DNA from: Iodidimonas nitroreducens
GTDB lineage: Bacteria; Pseudomonadota; Alphaproteobacteria; Sphingomonadales; Rhodothalassiaceae
Length of the DNA stretch: 41,009 nucleotides
Assembly (NCBI RefSeq): GCF_008579165.1
Contig: NZ_BKCN01000022.1
Strand: one strand, 5' to 3'
Positions within the stretch are counted from its first letter, which is position 1. Each line of letters starts with the position of its first letter. Of the stretch, positions 17,288 through 27,097 are shown piece by piece. Below the pieces are notes generated by a model that was given only the letters and a program-made list of their open reading frames with translations, did not search any database and had not been told where the DNA came from. The translations under genes were made by a program, and so were the position numbers.

Positions 17288-18262
17288 ATGATGGCTGATT
17301 ATCAAAATATCTTCACACAGGTTCAGATCAGAGGCCCGGTTTATCCCGGTGTTCCACTGGGTGCCGGAAATGAACCGCGTGTGGGCAAGGGTGGCTTCGT
17401 TTATTGGCTGGGTGCCCTTGGTGATGCGCAAATCGGGCCGATCTATCTGGGTTGGCTTGGTCTGATTTCTTTGGTTTGCGGATTTGTCGCTTTCGAGATC
17501 ATCGGGCTCAATATGTGGGCTTCGGTGGGATGGGATCCGGTGGAATTCGTGCGGCAATTGCCCTGGTTGGCTTTGGAGGCTCCATCGCCGGAGCATGGCA
17601 TTGGCATTCCGCCTCTCAATGAAGGGGGATGGTGGCTGATTGCCGGGTTCTTCCTGACCGCTTCAATCATTTTATGGTGGGTGCGCACCTATCGCCGGGC
17701 AGTTCAGCTTGGCATGGGCACGCATGTGGCCTGGGCCTTTGGCGCGGCAATCTGGCTTTATCTGGTGCTGGGCTTCATCCGGCCGTTATTGATGGGAAGC
17801 TGGTCGGAAGCCGTGCCCTTCGGGATTTTTCCGCATCTGGATTGGACGGCGGCTTTTTCCCTGCGTTATGGCAATTTGTTCTATAATCCCTTCCATATGC
17901 TGTCGATCGTCTTCCTGTATGGTTCGACCCTTCTCTTTGCCATGCATGCGGCCACCATTCTGGCGGTCAGTCGTTTTGGCGGCGAGCGTGAAATCGAACA
18001 GATCGTTGATCGCGGCACGGCATCTGAACGCGCAGGCCTTTTCTGGCGCTGGACCATGGGCTTTAATGCCAGCATGGAATCGATCCATCGTTGGGCCTGG
18101 TGGTTTGCGGTTTTATGCACCCTGACCGGTGGAATCGGTATTCTGCTGACCGGAACGGCTGTGGATAACTGGTATCTTTGGGCGGTCAAGCATGGGCTTG
18201 CCCCAACCTATCCCGAAGTTTACACCCCCGCTGTTGACCCCGCCGCCACAGGAGGCCAGTAA
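17288..18262 (+). CDS. pufM: photosynthetic reaction centre M subunit
   Basis: The 324-residue M subunit is intact. Landmarks: YQNIFTQVQIRGP at the start, PIYLGWLGLISLVCG (helix A), PLNEGGWWLIAGFFLTASI (helix B), HLDWTAAFSLRYGNLFYNPFHM with ligand His, and AVSRFGGEREIEQI followed by ESIHRWAWWFAVL in the last helices, holding the non-haem iron and special-pair ligands. Starts at 17288 or the next codon; GAGGGGGCG is upstream. TAATG overlap with pufC couples them. Confidence 0.97.
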   Translation: MMADYQNIFTQVQIRGPVYPGVPLGAGNEPRVGKGGFVYWLGALGDAQIGPIYLGWLGLISLVCGFVAFEIIGLNMWASVGWDPVEFVRQLPWLALEAPSPEHGIGIPPLNEGGWWLIAGFFLTASIILWWVRTYRRAVQLGMGTHVAWAFGAAIWLYLVLGFIRPLLMGSWSEAVPFGIFPHLDWTAAFSLRYGNLFYNPFHMLSIVFLYGSTLLFAMHAATILAVSRFGGEREIEQIVDRGTASERAGLFWRWTMGFNASMESIHRWAWWFAVLCTLTGGIGILLTGTAVDNWYLWAVKHGLAPTYPEVYTPAVDPAATGGQ

Positions 18263-19364
18263 TGTCATTCAAAGACAAGAGAAATCCTGTTTCGGGCCGG
18301 TGGGCGCGCACAACGGGGCTGATCACGATGCTGATCCTGCCCTTGGGGCTTGCTGCCTGTAATGATCCGGTGGATGTGCCCCCTCTTGATAGCCAGCAGA
18401 TCGGCTATCGGGGCACGGGGATGGAGCAGGTGAGCAATCCAGGGCTCGATGCGCTTTTGGTGAAGCTCAATGAGGTGCCGCCGCCGATCTATGATCCGGT
18501 GCCTGCCGATGGGCCGATGGCGACCGAGATTTATCAGAACATTCAGGTTTTGGGGGATCTGACGGCTGATCAGTTTGATCGGTTGATGGCCCATATCACC
18601 GAATGGGTGGCCCCGCCCGAACAGGGCTGCAATTATTGCCATAATCCCGAAAATCTGGCCGACGACAGTGTGTATACCAAGGTCGTTGCCCGGTCGATGA
18701 TTTCCATGACCCGTCAGATCAACAGCGATTGGGGCGATCACGTGGTCCAAACCGGCGTCACCTGCTATAGCTGTCATCGCGGCGCGCCGGTGCCCGCCAA
18801 TATCTGGTTTGCCGCCCCACCCCCCACAACGAAGATGGTGGGCTGGGATGGTGGCCAGAATCATCCGGTGGAAGCGATCAATTATAGTTCCCTGCCTGTT
18901 GATCCCTTCAGCGCTTATCTGCTCAATGATGAGGCAATCCGCATTGCGGCTCCCAAGCTTTGCCCGGTGCCCATGATGCGCCAATCCAGCAGACTGAAAA
19001 AACCTATGCTCTGATGATCCATATGAGCCAAAGCCTGGGGGTGAATTGCACCTTCTGCCATAATAGCCGCAGCTTTGGGGATTGGACGCAAAGCCCGCCC
19101 CAGCGGACGCCCGCCTGGCATGGCATCCGCATGACCCGGATGATCAATCAAGATCATCTGAAACCGCTGACGGACGTCTTTCCCGAAAATCGATTGGGGC
19201 CTTTGGGCGATGTGGCCAAGGTCAATTGCAGCACCTGTCATCAGGGCGTGAACAAGCCGCTTTTGGGGGCGCCGATGTTACGCGATCATCCTGAATTATG
19301 GGGAACTGCCGATTTCAGCCAGAAAGCTTCGGGTACGGCGGCACTGACTTTTGAACAACCCTGA
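18262..19364 (+). CDS. pufC: tetrahaem reaction-centre cytochrome c subunit (one frameshift)
   Basis: PufC is the periplasmic lipoprotein with four c-type haems that re-reduces the photo-oxidised special pair. A signal segment LITMLILPLGLAAC ends in a lipobox with Cys33. Four CxxCH motifs are present: CNYCH (about 123), CYSCH (about 168), CTFCH (about 262) and CSTCH (about 320). The frame breaks near 18957, after APK; one G lost from a GG pair (AAG-GCT) restores about 367 residues. The first unit of a 17-bp tandem repeat forms the last codons, and the stop is formed at the junction with the second unit. The AGGAGG before the ATG is strong. Confidence 0.94.
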
Positions 19365-19394
19365 CTTTTGAACAACCCTGACTTTCGAACAACC
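19344..19394 (+). repeat. three 17-bp tandem repeats across the pufC stop codon
   Basis: Unit CTGACTTTTGAACAACC occurs exactly twice (19344-19360, 19361-19377) and once with a single change (19378-19394), followed by a degenerate piece. The unit length is not a multiple of three; the stop codon TGA arises at the first junction, so the repeats do not lengthen the protein. Looks like recent replication slippage. Confidence 0.9.
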
Positions 19395-19424
19395 CGGTAG
19401 TTTGAACAGGATGGGGTGGGGCAA

Positions 19425-19455
19425 GGGGGCTTGATCGCTGATCAGGCCCCCTTTT
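19425..19455 (+). terminator. Rho-independent terminator of the puf operon
   Basis: A 12-bp stem (left arm GGGGGCTTGATC, right arm GATCAGGCCCCC, one G-T pair), loop GCT, then TTTT. It lies 60 bp after pufC and 24 bp before the end of the convergent SDR gene, and a short A-run on the other side (CAAGGGGG) may let it serve both directions. Confidence 0.88.
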
Positions 19456-19478
19456 CATATGCGGATGATTGCGCCCAT

Positions 19479-20251
19479 TCATTGAGCGCTGAGGCCGCCA
19501 TCGATCAGCAATTCGCTGGCATTGATGAATTTGGCTTCGTCGCTGGCGAGAAACAGGGCGGCATAGGCCACATCCATGGGATCGCCTACCCGGCCCATGG
19601 GATTTCCCTTGGCCAGTTTTTGCAATAAAACATCGCGCGGCATGCCGGGGATCACATCATCCAGAATCGCCGTATCGATGAAGGCGGGATGCAGGGAATT
19701 GCAGCGGACCGGATAGCGATTGCGCGCACAATGAAGGCCTACCGATTTTGTGAGGTGCCGCACCGCCGCCTTTGATGAGCAATAAGAGGCCATATTGCCA
19801 TCCGCCAGAATGCCGGCAATCGAGGAAATATTGATGATCGATGCGCTTTTGCTTTGGCGCAAGGCCGGCATGGCAGCACGACAGCCAAAGAATACGCTGT
19901 CGAGATCCACCTCGTGCATACGTCGCCAATCTCTGGTCGAGGTGCTTTCCACCGATCCCATTCCCCCGATTCCGGCATTGTTCACGAGAATGTCAAGTCC
20001 GCCAAAATGGGCGCATGCTTCGCTGATGACGCTTTCCCAGCGGGCTTCATCCGTTACATCCTGAAACAGGAATAAGGCTTTATCGCCAATTTCCTGGGCA
20101 ACGCTTTGGGCATTTTTTTCATTGATATCGGTGGCGATGATCTTGGCCCCTTCGCGGGCAAAGAGCAGGGCCATGGCACGGCCAAGCCTGATCCTGCGCC
20201 GGTTATCAACGCAACCTTGCCGGAAAGTCGTCCTGTCATTTTCTCGCTCAT
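19479..20251 (-). CDS. short-chain dehydrogenase/reductase (one frameshift)
   Basis: A classical SDR of about 257 residues; the substrate cannot be told. The N-terminus GKVALITGAGSG carries the TGxxxGxG NAD(P)-binding motif, interrupted near 20183 where one G lost from a GGG run shifts the frame; LGRAMALLFAREGAKIIATD then follows. Other motifs: DILVNNAGIGG, the catalytic serine in INISSIAG, YCSSK for YxxxK, and the C-terminal ASELLIDGG. ATDIN after the second strand favours NAD over NADP. The start at 20251 (MSEKMTGRLSG) has only a weak GGCAGAG. It is convergent with pufC, sharing the terminator, and divergent from the first TonB receptor; no link to photosynthesis is evident. Confidence 0.85.
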
Positions 20252-20516
20252 GGACTCTGCCTTTGTCAGGGGAATGAATAGGATATTCTCAAGATGGATT
20301 GAGACAAAAGCACAGCCCAAGAACCAGAAGAAAGCACCCTTCTTGCCGCTTTTGGCAGGTGTTGCAATCTGACAACTACTTATCATCCGCAGTATTGAGC
20401 CACTTGACGGACGCATGGCAGTCCATCAATCTCGGTCCAGAAAAGAAATAATGACCATGATGCAGGCCGCTTAACAACAAAACTGCATGTGGTTTTGGGT
20501 CATATTGGGAGAGATT

Positions 20517-23426
20517 ATGTTTTACGCAAAATCCGTATTACGGGCGACGACGGCACTTGCAACGTCTGCTTGTCTTTTGGGGTCTGCTTCCGCCTGGGCC
20601 CAAACCCAGCAGCAAGAACCGGCTGAACTCAGCCTTGAGGAAATCGTTGTTACCGGCAGTTATATCCGCCGCTCTTCCGGGGTGAGCCAATCCTCGCCGA
20701 TTTCGGTGATCGGCAGCGCCGATATCGACAAGATCGGCGCCACCAATATTGCCAATATCATCCAGACCCTGACCATCAATACGGGATCGCAAAACAACCC
20801 GGATGCCTTTACCCAGAATTTTTCCACCGGAACCAGCAATATCAATCTGCGCGGTCTTGGGGTGTCGTCCACCCTCGTCCTGCTGAATGGCCGCCGGCAG
20901 GTGGTGAGCGGGGCCACCACCGATGATGGGGTGAGCTTTGTGGATACCTCGTCGCTGGTGCCGATGATCGCCATCGAACGGATGGAAATCCTCAAAGATG
21001 GGGCGGCGACGCTTTATGGGTCTGACGCGGTGGCGGGCGTTGTTAATTTCATCACCCGGGATCGCTTTGAAGGCTTTGAAATCAGGGCCGATTATCAGGG
21101 CGTGGTGGATACCGGCACGCAAACCGATCTGAAGATCGAAGGCATGGGTGGGGTGCAGTTTGATCGCGGCTATGCTGTGGCTGCCATCAGTTTCATGGAT
21201 CGTACATCCCTGACGACAGGGGAAAAGCGCCTGTCGGAATTCGGCGGTCCGGATGTCAGCTCTATCGGTCAGCCCGGCACCTTCATTCTCACCGCACCGC
21301 CGCCCAATCCGCTTTTTGGCGCCATTTTCAATGGCCTTGTGGGGGCGGGGCAAACCCCGGCTTTTGCGGATCCGGGCTGTGCCTCCAATCCCAATTCCCT
21401 GCCGCCTGCTGCCGTGCCGGCTTTTGGCATTCCGGCAGGGGTGGTTGGCTTCTGCCGTCTTGATTTCGGTGATTTCTTCAATCTGGTGCCCGAAGAAACC
21501 CGCCTGCAGGGTTTTGCCAAGGTGGGCTACAGCATCACTGATGATCTGGAATTCTTCACCGAGCTTTCTTTTGCCCGCAATCGCGCCAAGCGGGGTAATA
21601 CCCCCACCTTCCCGGTTTTGATCCCGCAAACCATTCCCGGCTTTTCCGGGTCTTTTGCACCGGGCACCTTTGGCGATCCCAATAATCCCCGGGCCATTGC
21701 CCCCAATCCTTTCAATCCTTTCGGGGTGGATGCCATTGCCCTCGTTCGGCCATTGGGCCAGGGTGAGCCGGTTGACAGCACCCATGATTCCGATACCTTC
21801 CGGGCCGCTGTGGGGCTGGATTGGGCGATCAATGATACCTGGCGGCTGCAAACCGATCTGGTGGCCGCGCAAAATGATTTCACGGTGTCGGCCCAGGATA
21901 CACTGGGCACAGAATTCTTCTTCGCCCTCAATGGCCTGGGTGGAGAAAATTGTAATCCGCTGACCGGGGTGCCGGGGGTTGGCAATTGCCAGTTCTTCAA
22001 TCCCTTTGCTTCGTCCTTCACCGCGCCCGAAGGGGCCACGGTGATCAATCCGGTCACCGGGTTGCCTGTGCCCGTGGCCAATAGCGACGAGATTTTCGAT
22101 TTCATCCTTGGCCGCAATCTGATCGATATCGATTCCGATCTTCTGGTGGTTGATGCGGTGCTCTCGGGTGATCTGGGCGATACGATCACTTTGCCGGGGG
22201 GTAAGATCGGCCTTGCCATCGGCGCGCAGTTCCGCAATGAAGAATTTTCCGTCGATGCCGATACCAATTCCAATAATGGCAATTTTCTGTTCGTGAGCGG
22301 CGCTGGCACCCGGGTCAATGATTGGGAGGCGGATCGCGATGTTGCGGCGGTTTTTGCCGAAATCAATCTGCCGGTCACGAGCTGGTTTGAAATCAGTTCA
22401 TCGGTTCGTTATGAAGATATTGATAATGTGGGGGATACCGTTGATCCCAAGGTGGGCGTGCTGATCACCCCCACCCCGGATTTGAGATTGCGCGGCACCT
22501 ATTCCACCTCTTTCCGGTCGCCATCCTTGTTCCAGCAGAATACCGAAGGTTTCGTGGCTCTGGCGCAATTGACCGATCCGCTGGTCGGCAATACCGCCTT
22601 CATTGCCGAATTCACCACCGGCAATCAGAATCTGAAGCCTGAAACATCGCGCCAGTTCAATCTGGGCGGCACATGGGAGCCATCCTTCCTTGAAGGGCTT
22701 TCGGTGGATGTGGATTACTGGAATTTCAAATTCCGCGATGCCATCGTTAAAGAAAACGCTCAGGCGCTTCTGGATGCGGCGGGAGAAACCTTCCGCAATA
22801 CCGGCAATCCCCTGCCGCTTCTGGCCCCGCAGTTCGTCCGTCCTTTGGGGGCCGCTTTGCCGCTCCTCTCGCAGGTGAATACCCAGTTCGTGAATGCGCC
22901 CAGCATTGAAACAGATGGGGTGGATCTCAATCTGCGCTATGTGATGGATACCGATTATGGGGTGTTCTCACCCTTTTTCGAAGGCACCTATATTTTCAAC
23001 TATGATGTCTTTGATCCCACATTGGGGATCGAGATCCGCGGTGTTGGCAATCGCAATTTCCGCAATGTGGGCGATCCCACGCCGCGCCTGCGCTTTAATA
23101 GCGGGATCAATTGGGCCATGGGCGCGCACAGCTTCTTTGCCGTGGGCCGCTATATCCATGATTATAATGATGATCAGCTCAGCCCCACCGCCACGTTCCT
23201 GGGCGAAGAAAATGGCAGGGTATCAAGCCAGTTCACGGTCGATCTGCAATATAGTGTGCAATTGGGCGAATATCTCGATTTCGCCGAGAATGTAGGGGTC
23301 ACGGTTGGCGCCATCAATGTCACCGGGGAAGATCCGCCCTCGGTCAACACCAATGGCGGCTTTGACAGCAAGATCCATGATCCGCGTGGCCGGGTGCTTT
23401 ATGTGCGGCTGCTGACCAAATTCTGA
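20517..23426 (+). CDS. TonB-dependent outer-membrane receptor 1
   Basis: A 969-residue TonB-dependent receptor importing an unknown large or scarce substrate through the outer membrane. Signal peptide about 1-30 ending SAWAQ; TonB-box-like EEIVVTGSYIRR; plug domain with INLRGLGVSSTLVLLNGRRQ, IERMEILKDGAATLYGSDAVAGVVNF; a 22-strand barrel ending in VRLLTKF with terminal Phe. An extracellular loop has ENCNP...GVGNCQFFNP with two cysteines. The start at 20517 follows GGGAGAG; the upstream ATG at 20487 lacks a ribosome site. The frame is intact. It is paralogous to the next gene. The family is of the type expanded in Caulobacterales and Sphingomonadales; substrate prediction is not possible here. 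Confidence 0.92.
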   Translation: MFYAKSVLRATTALATSACLLGSASAWAQTQQQEPAELSLEEIVVTGSYIRRSSGVSQSSPISVIGSADIDKIGATNIANIIQTLTINTGSQNNPDAFTQNFSTGTSNINLRGLGVSSTLVLLNGRRQVVSGATTDDGVSFVDTSSLVPMIAIERMEILKDGAATLYGSDAVAGVVNFITRDRFEGFEIRADYQGVVDTGTQTDLKIEGMGGVQFDRGYAVAAISFMDRTSLTTGEKRLSEFGGPDVSSIGQPGTFILTAPPPNPLFGAIFNGLVGAGQTPAFADPGCASNPNSLPPAAVPAFGIPAGVVGFCRLDFGDFFNLVPEETRLQGFAKVGYSITDDLEFFTELSFARNRAKRGNTPTFPVLIPQTIPGFSGSFAPGTFGDPNNPRAIAPNPFNPFGVDAIALVRPLGQGEPVDSTHDSDTFRAAVGLDWAINDTWRLQTDLVAAQNDFTVSAQDTLGTEFFFALNGLGGENCNPLTGVPGVGNCQFFNPFASSFTAPEGATVINPVTGLPVPVANSDEIFDFILGRNLIDIDSDLLVVDAVLSGDLGDTITLPGGKIGLAIGAQFRNEEFSVDADTNSNNGNFLFVSGAGTRVNDWEADRDVAAVFAEINLPVTSWFEISSSVRYEDIDNVGDTVDPKVGVLITPTPDLRLRGTYSTSFRSPSLFQQNTEGFVALAQLTDPLVGNTAFIAEFTTGNQNLKPETSRQFNLGGTWEPSFLEGLSVDVDYWNFKFRDAIVKENAQALLDAAGETFRNTGNPLPLLAPQFVRPLGAALPLLSQVNTQFVNAPSIETDGVDLNLRYVMDTDYGVFSPFFEGTYIFNYDVFDPTLGIEIRGVGNRNFRNVGDPTPRLRFNSGINWAMGAHSFFAVGRYIHDYNDDQLSPTATFLGEENGRVSSQFTVDLQYSVQLGEYLDFAENVGVTVGAINVTGEDPPSVNTNGGFDSKIHDPRGRVLYVRLLTKF

Positions 23427-23431
23427 TGCAT

Positions 23432-23458
23432 GGGGGGCCTGATGCGCCCCCCTTCTCT
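23432..23458 (+). terminator. Rho-independent terminator after TonB receptor 1
   Basis: GGGGGGC and GCCCCCC pair as a 7-bp G/C stem around loop CTGATGC, followed by TTCTCT. The stem and loop are identical to the terminator after the second receptor gene (26496-26516), showing that gene and terminator were duplicated together or that the hairpin is reused. Confidence 0.85.
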
Positions 23459-23504
23459 GCCTTCAGTTCATTTAATTTCGTCATAAACCCGCCAGGGGGA
23501 CCTC

Positions 23505-26471
23505 ATGAAAAAGATCGATGCTTTAAAGTTCGGAACGGCTTTGGCTTCTTTGTCCTTTGCCACCCTGATAGCCGCCCCTTCCTTAGCGCAGCAATCGGTG
23601 GCGGATGATGCCGGCCTTGAAGAAATCACCGTTACCGGTAGCTATATCCGCTCGCCGCGCCAATCCGAACGGCCCTCACCCATTTCGGTGATTGGTCAGG
23701 ATGATATGCGCGAAATCGGGGCGGCCGATATTGCCGATCTCACCAATACCCTCACCATCAATAGCGGGGCGCAGAATAATCCTGATGCCTTTACCCAGAA
23801 TCTGACCACGGGTACGGAATCGATCAATCTGCGCGGTCTTGGTCTTGCGTCCACTCTTGTGCTGTTGAATGGCAAGCGACAGGTGAGTTCGGCCGCGCCT
23901 ACCGATGAGGGGATTTTGTTCGTCGATACCGCCTCCCTGATCCCGATGATCGCCCTTGAGCGCACGGAAATCTTCAAGGATGGGGCGGCGGCCATCTATG
24001 GCTCGGATGCGGTGGCCGGTGTTGTCAATTTCATCACCCGCAGCAAATTTGAAGGCTTGGAACTGAAAGGCGAATGGCAGGGCAATACCGAGCACAGCCA
24101 GAATGACCTGAAGGTTGAAGCATCATCGGTGGCGGGAATGATCGCACCCATGTGGTGGTGGCGGCCAGCTATCTTGATCGCACATCGCTGACCACGCGGG
24201 AGCGTGATCTTCGCCCCGAAGCCTTCCGTGGCGTAAATGGCCAAAGCGTATCGAGCATTACCAGCACGCCGGGCAATTTCATCTTTCTTTCACCCCCCAT
24301 TCCGCAATTGAACCCATCCAATCCCGATCTGCCAGCGTTGGCGGCTTTGTTCGGAGCCTTGGGCCAGGGCAATCTGGTGGTGCCCGATCCCCAATGCGCC
24401 GAAGCCGCCCAATTTGATGACGATGTGGAATTTGCTCCCCTGCAGGATCCCTTTCTGGGCACGGGTGTGAATATTGCTCTGCCCAATGGCACCGGCGGTT
24501 TCAATGGTACCTGCCAATTTGATTTCGCCCGCGATTTCAATCATGTGCCCGAAGAAACACGGTTGCAGGGCTATGCCAGCCTTACCCATGAATTCAGCGA
24601 AGCGGCGGAATTTTACGGCGAATTCACCTATGCGCGCAATCGCGCCACGCGCCAAACCTCGAATTTCCCGATCATCAATCCGCTGTTCATCGCCCCTAAC
24701 AATCCGTTTAATCCCTTTACCGGTGCGGCGCTCTTCTTTGTTGGTCGCAGCCCCGGTTCAGGCAGGTGGATGATTTCTTCACCAATGATCCCAATCCCAA
24801 TACATTTGCCCATAATACCTATCGCATCAATGCCGGGATGCGGGGGGATATTTCAGAAAGCTGGTATTATGATGTCAGCTATACCCGGGGCATCAATGAT
24901 TACCGCCTGAACAGCTCCGATGGCTTGGATTTGCAAACCAATCTGGCGCTGAACGGCTTGGGCGGGCAGAATTGTAATCCCGCCACTGGTACGCCGGGCG
25001 TTGGCAATTGCTTTTTCTATAATCCCTTCGGCTCGGGCTTTCTGGCTGATCCCAGTGCAACTGTTCCGGTGCCCGGTGTACTCGATGCTCAGGGCAATCA
25101 GGTCTTTGCGCCGGTTCGCAATAGCAGCGATGTCTTGGATTTCATCACCGGCGACATCAATATCGAAGGGGATAGCGATCTCACGGTTCTGGATGGCGTG
25201 ATTGCGGGCAAGGCTTTTGATCTGCCTGCTGGTCCCTTGGGCGTGGCCTTCGGCTTCCAATATCGTGATGACCGTTTGGCACAAGATCAGGATGATAATA
25301 CCAATCGCGGTAATTTCCTGTTTGTTACCGCACCGGTTGAAGATTTTGACCGAAGCCGGGATGTTTATGCGCTTTTTGCGGAAACCCAGATTCCGGTAAC
25401 CGAGGATCTGGAAATTTCGGCGGCGGTGCGTTTTGAAGATTATGGCGGCAGCATCGGCGATTCTGTTGATCCCCGGGTTGCAGTTCTTTACACCCCCACC
25501 AATTGGCTTTCGGTCCGTGGCTCTTTCAGCACCGCCTTTCGCGCGCCTTCGATCTTCCAGCAATTCGGCAATCAAACCAGCCTCAATTCAGTGGAAGATC
25601 CCCGTGATGGCGGGCAGCCTTTCATTGCCATTAATACTGTGGGCAATGAAGAACTGGCGCCCGAAGAATCGACCAATTTCAATGTTGCTTCACGGCCACA
25701 CCCATCGCCGGGTTGGAATTGAATGTCGATTTCTGGCAATTTGACTTTGATGACATCATCATTCGTCAGCAGCCCGAAGAAGTGGCTCGCCGGGCATTGA
25801 TCGAGAGCGATCCCAATTTCGATCCCACGCTTTTGGGTCGGGATGTGGTGCTTGGGCCCACTGGCGGCCTCGCTTTTGTGCGTACGCAATTTGTGAATGC
25901 GGCGGGGATCAAAACCAATGGCGTCGATGCCTCGGTCAATTATGATTATGATACCAATATCGGCACTTTCCGCGCCGGGATCGAAGGCACCTATGTCAAT
26001 AAATATCGGGCACCCGTCGGTGTGGGGGAAACGATTATCGATGCGGCAGGCCTGCGCAATTCGCAGAATTTTGCCGCCCCCATCCCGGAATTGCGCTTCA
26101 ATGCCACCCTTGGCTATCGCAATGGCGGCCATAATTTTGTGACCTTCGTGCGCCATACCGATAGCCTCAAAGATGATCAGAATTGCGGCGGCGGCGATAG
26201 CCCGGCGGATTTCTCAAGCCCCAATCCTGAAACGCTTTTATGTGATGGTGGGCTTGAGTTCGCTAAGATCAAAAGCCACACCACGGTTGATATGCAATAT
26301 GGCTATAGCTTCGGTGAATATGGCCCCCTGAAAGGGGCGAGCATCACCATCGGGGCGATTAACCTGTTTGATAATGCACCGCCTTTTGTGAATACCGATG
26401 CTGGTTTTGAAACCCGCACCCATGATCCCCGTGGGCGCATGGCTTATGTTCGGCTGATTTCCAGCTTCTGA
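23505..26471 (+). CDS. TonB-dependent outer-membrane receptor 2 (three frameshifts)
   Basis: A paralogue of the preceding receptor, about 989 residues when three single-base losses are allowed for. Signal peptide ends PSLAQQ; then EEITVTGSYIR, plug motifs INLRGLGLASTLVLLNGKRQ and DGAAAIYGSDAVAGVVNF, the loop with QNCNP...GVGNCFFYNP, and the end GRMAYVRLISSF with terminal Phe. Breaks near 24131 (GG), 24762 (GG) and 25686 (G) each fit one lost G. A GGGGGACC ribosome site precedes the ATG. Plug regions are very alike, barrel loops differ, which suggests a different ligand specificity. If the breaks were genuine this would be a pseudogene; the homopolymer pattern seen all over the window argues otherwise. 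Confidence 0.88.
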
Positions 26472-26495
26472 TCAGGGCCAATGCCTTGCGGCAAA

Positions 26496-26522
26496 GGGGG
26501 GCCTGATGCGCCCCCCTTTTTT
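26496..26522 (+). terminator. Rho-independent terminator after TonB receptor 2
   Basis: The same G6C/GC6 stem and CTGATGC loop as after receptor 1, here followed by six T residues and preceded by AAA, giving a very strong, perhaps bidirectional terminator 24 bp after the receptor stop. Confidence 0.9.
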
Positions 26523-26554
26523 ATGGCAAAAATTGTTTTGTCCGCGCACCAAAG

Positions 26555-26584
26555 CAAAACGCCCGGCCATGGGGGACCGGGCGT
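26555..26584 (-). terminator. Rho-independent terminator of trxA
   Basis: On the minus strand ACGCCCGG and CCGGGCGT pair over 8 bp around a 10-base loop, followed by TTTTGC. It lies about 40 bp beyond the thioredoxin stop, so it ends that gene's transcript. Confidence 0.82.
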
Positions 26585-26624
26585 TGGGGCAGTGTGATTT
26601 TATGCGATCAGCAAAGGCGCAGGA

Positions 26625-26945
26625 TTACAAAAGGGCGTCATCGATCCAGCTTGCGATCTGTTGTTTTGGCAGGGCACCCACCTTGGTGGCCTGCGCTTCG
26701 CCCTTGTGAAACAGGATCATCGTGGGGATGCCGCGCACGCCAAAGCGGGTGGGCGTTTCGGGATTATCATCGATATTGATCTTGGCGATCACCAGATCAT
26801 CGCGCTCGCCGGAAATTTCTTCCAAAGCCGGGGCGATCATTTTGCAAGGGCCACACCATTCGGCCCAAAAATCCACCAGAACCGGCTTATCGGATTTCAA
26901 AACATCATTTTCAAAGCTTGCGTCACTGATTTTAATCGTCGCCAT
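26625..26945 (-). CDS. trxA: thioredoxin 1
   Basis: A 106-residue cytoplasmic thioredoxin, the general protein-disulfide reductant. The redox site WCGPC is at residues 30-34 within VLVDFWAEWCGPCKMIAP; GIPTMILF holds the conserved cis-proline. I take the ATG at 26945 (MATIKIS) since GGAG lies six bases before it; the ATG one codon upstream is possible. It stands 152 bp after addA on the same strand, as in several alphaproteobacteria, and has its own terminator; the gap shows nothing else. Confidence 0.95.
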   Translation of the reverse strand: MATIKISDASFENDVLKSDKPVLVDFWAEWCGPCKMIAPALEEISGERDDLVIAKINIDDNPETPTRFGVRGIPTMILFHKGEAQATKVGALPKQQIASWIDDALL

Positions 26946-27097
26946 CATGCACTCCATTCTCTTGGCTGAAAGGCGCATGGGCGGCATTCACGAGGATGAA
27001 GGCCGGATGCGTCTGCTTGGCCTGAAAGTAGGGAGGCCCATGCCCCCGGTCAAGATGCCAGAACGACATCAAGCGATGTTGAATGAAAATCGCCGTC

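Noticed and set aside
19431..19444. TTGATCGCTGATCA resembles an FNR-type box (TTGAT-N4-ATCAA).
   Set aside because: The right half does not match, and the bases are the stem of the puf terminator.
20354..20367. TGT...ACA pair with 9-base spacing upstream of TonB receptor 1.
   Set aside because: Spacing does not fit PpsR, so no evidence for photosynthetic control of the receptors.
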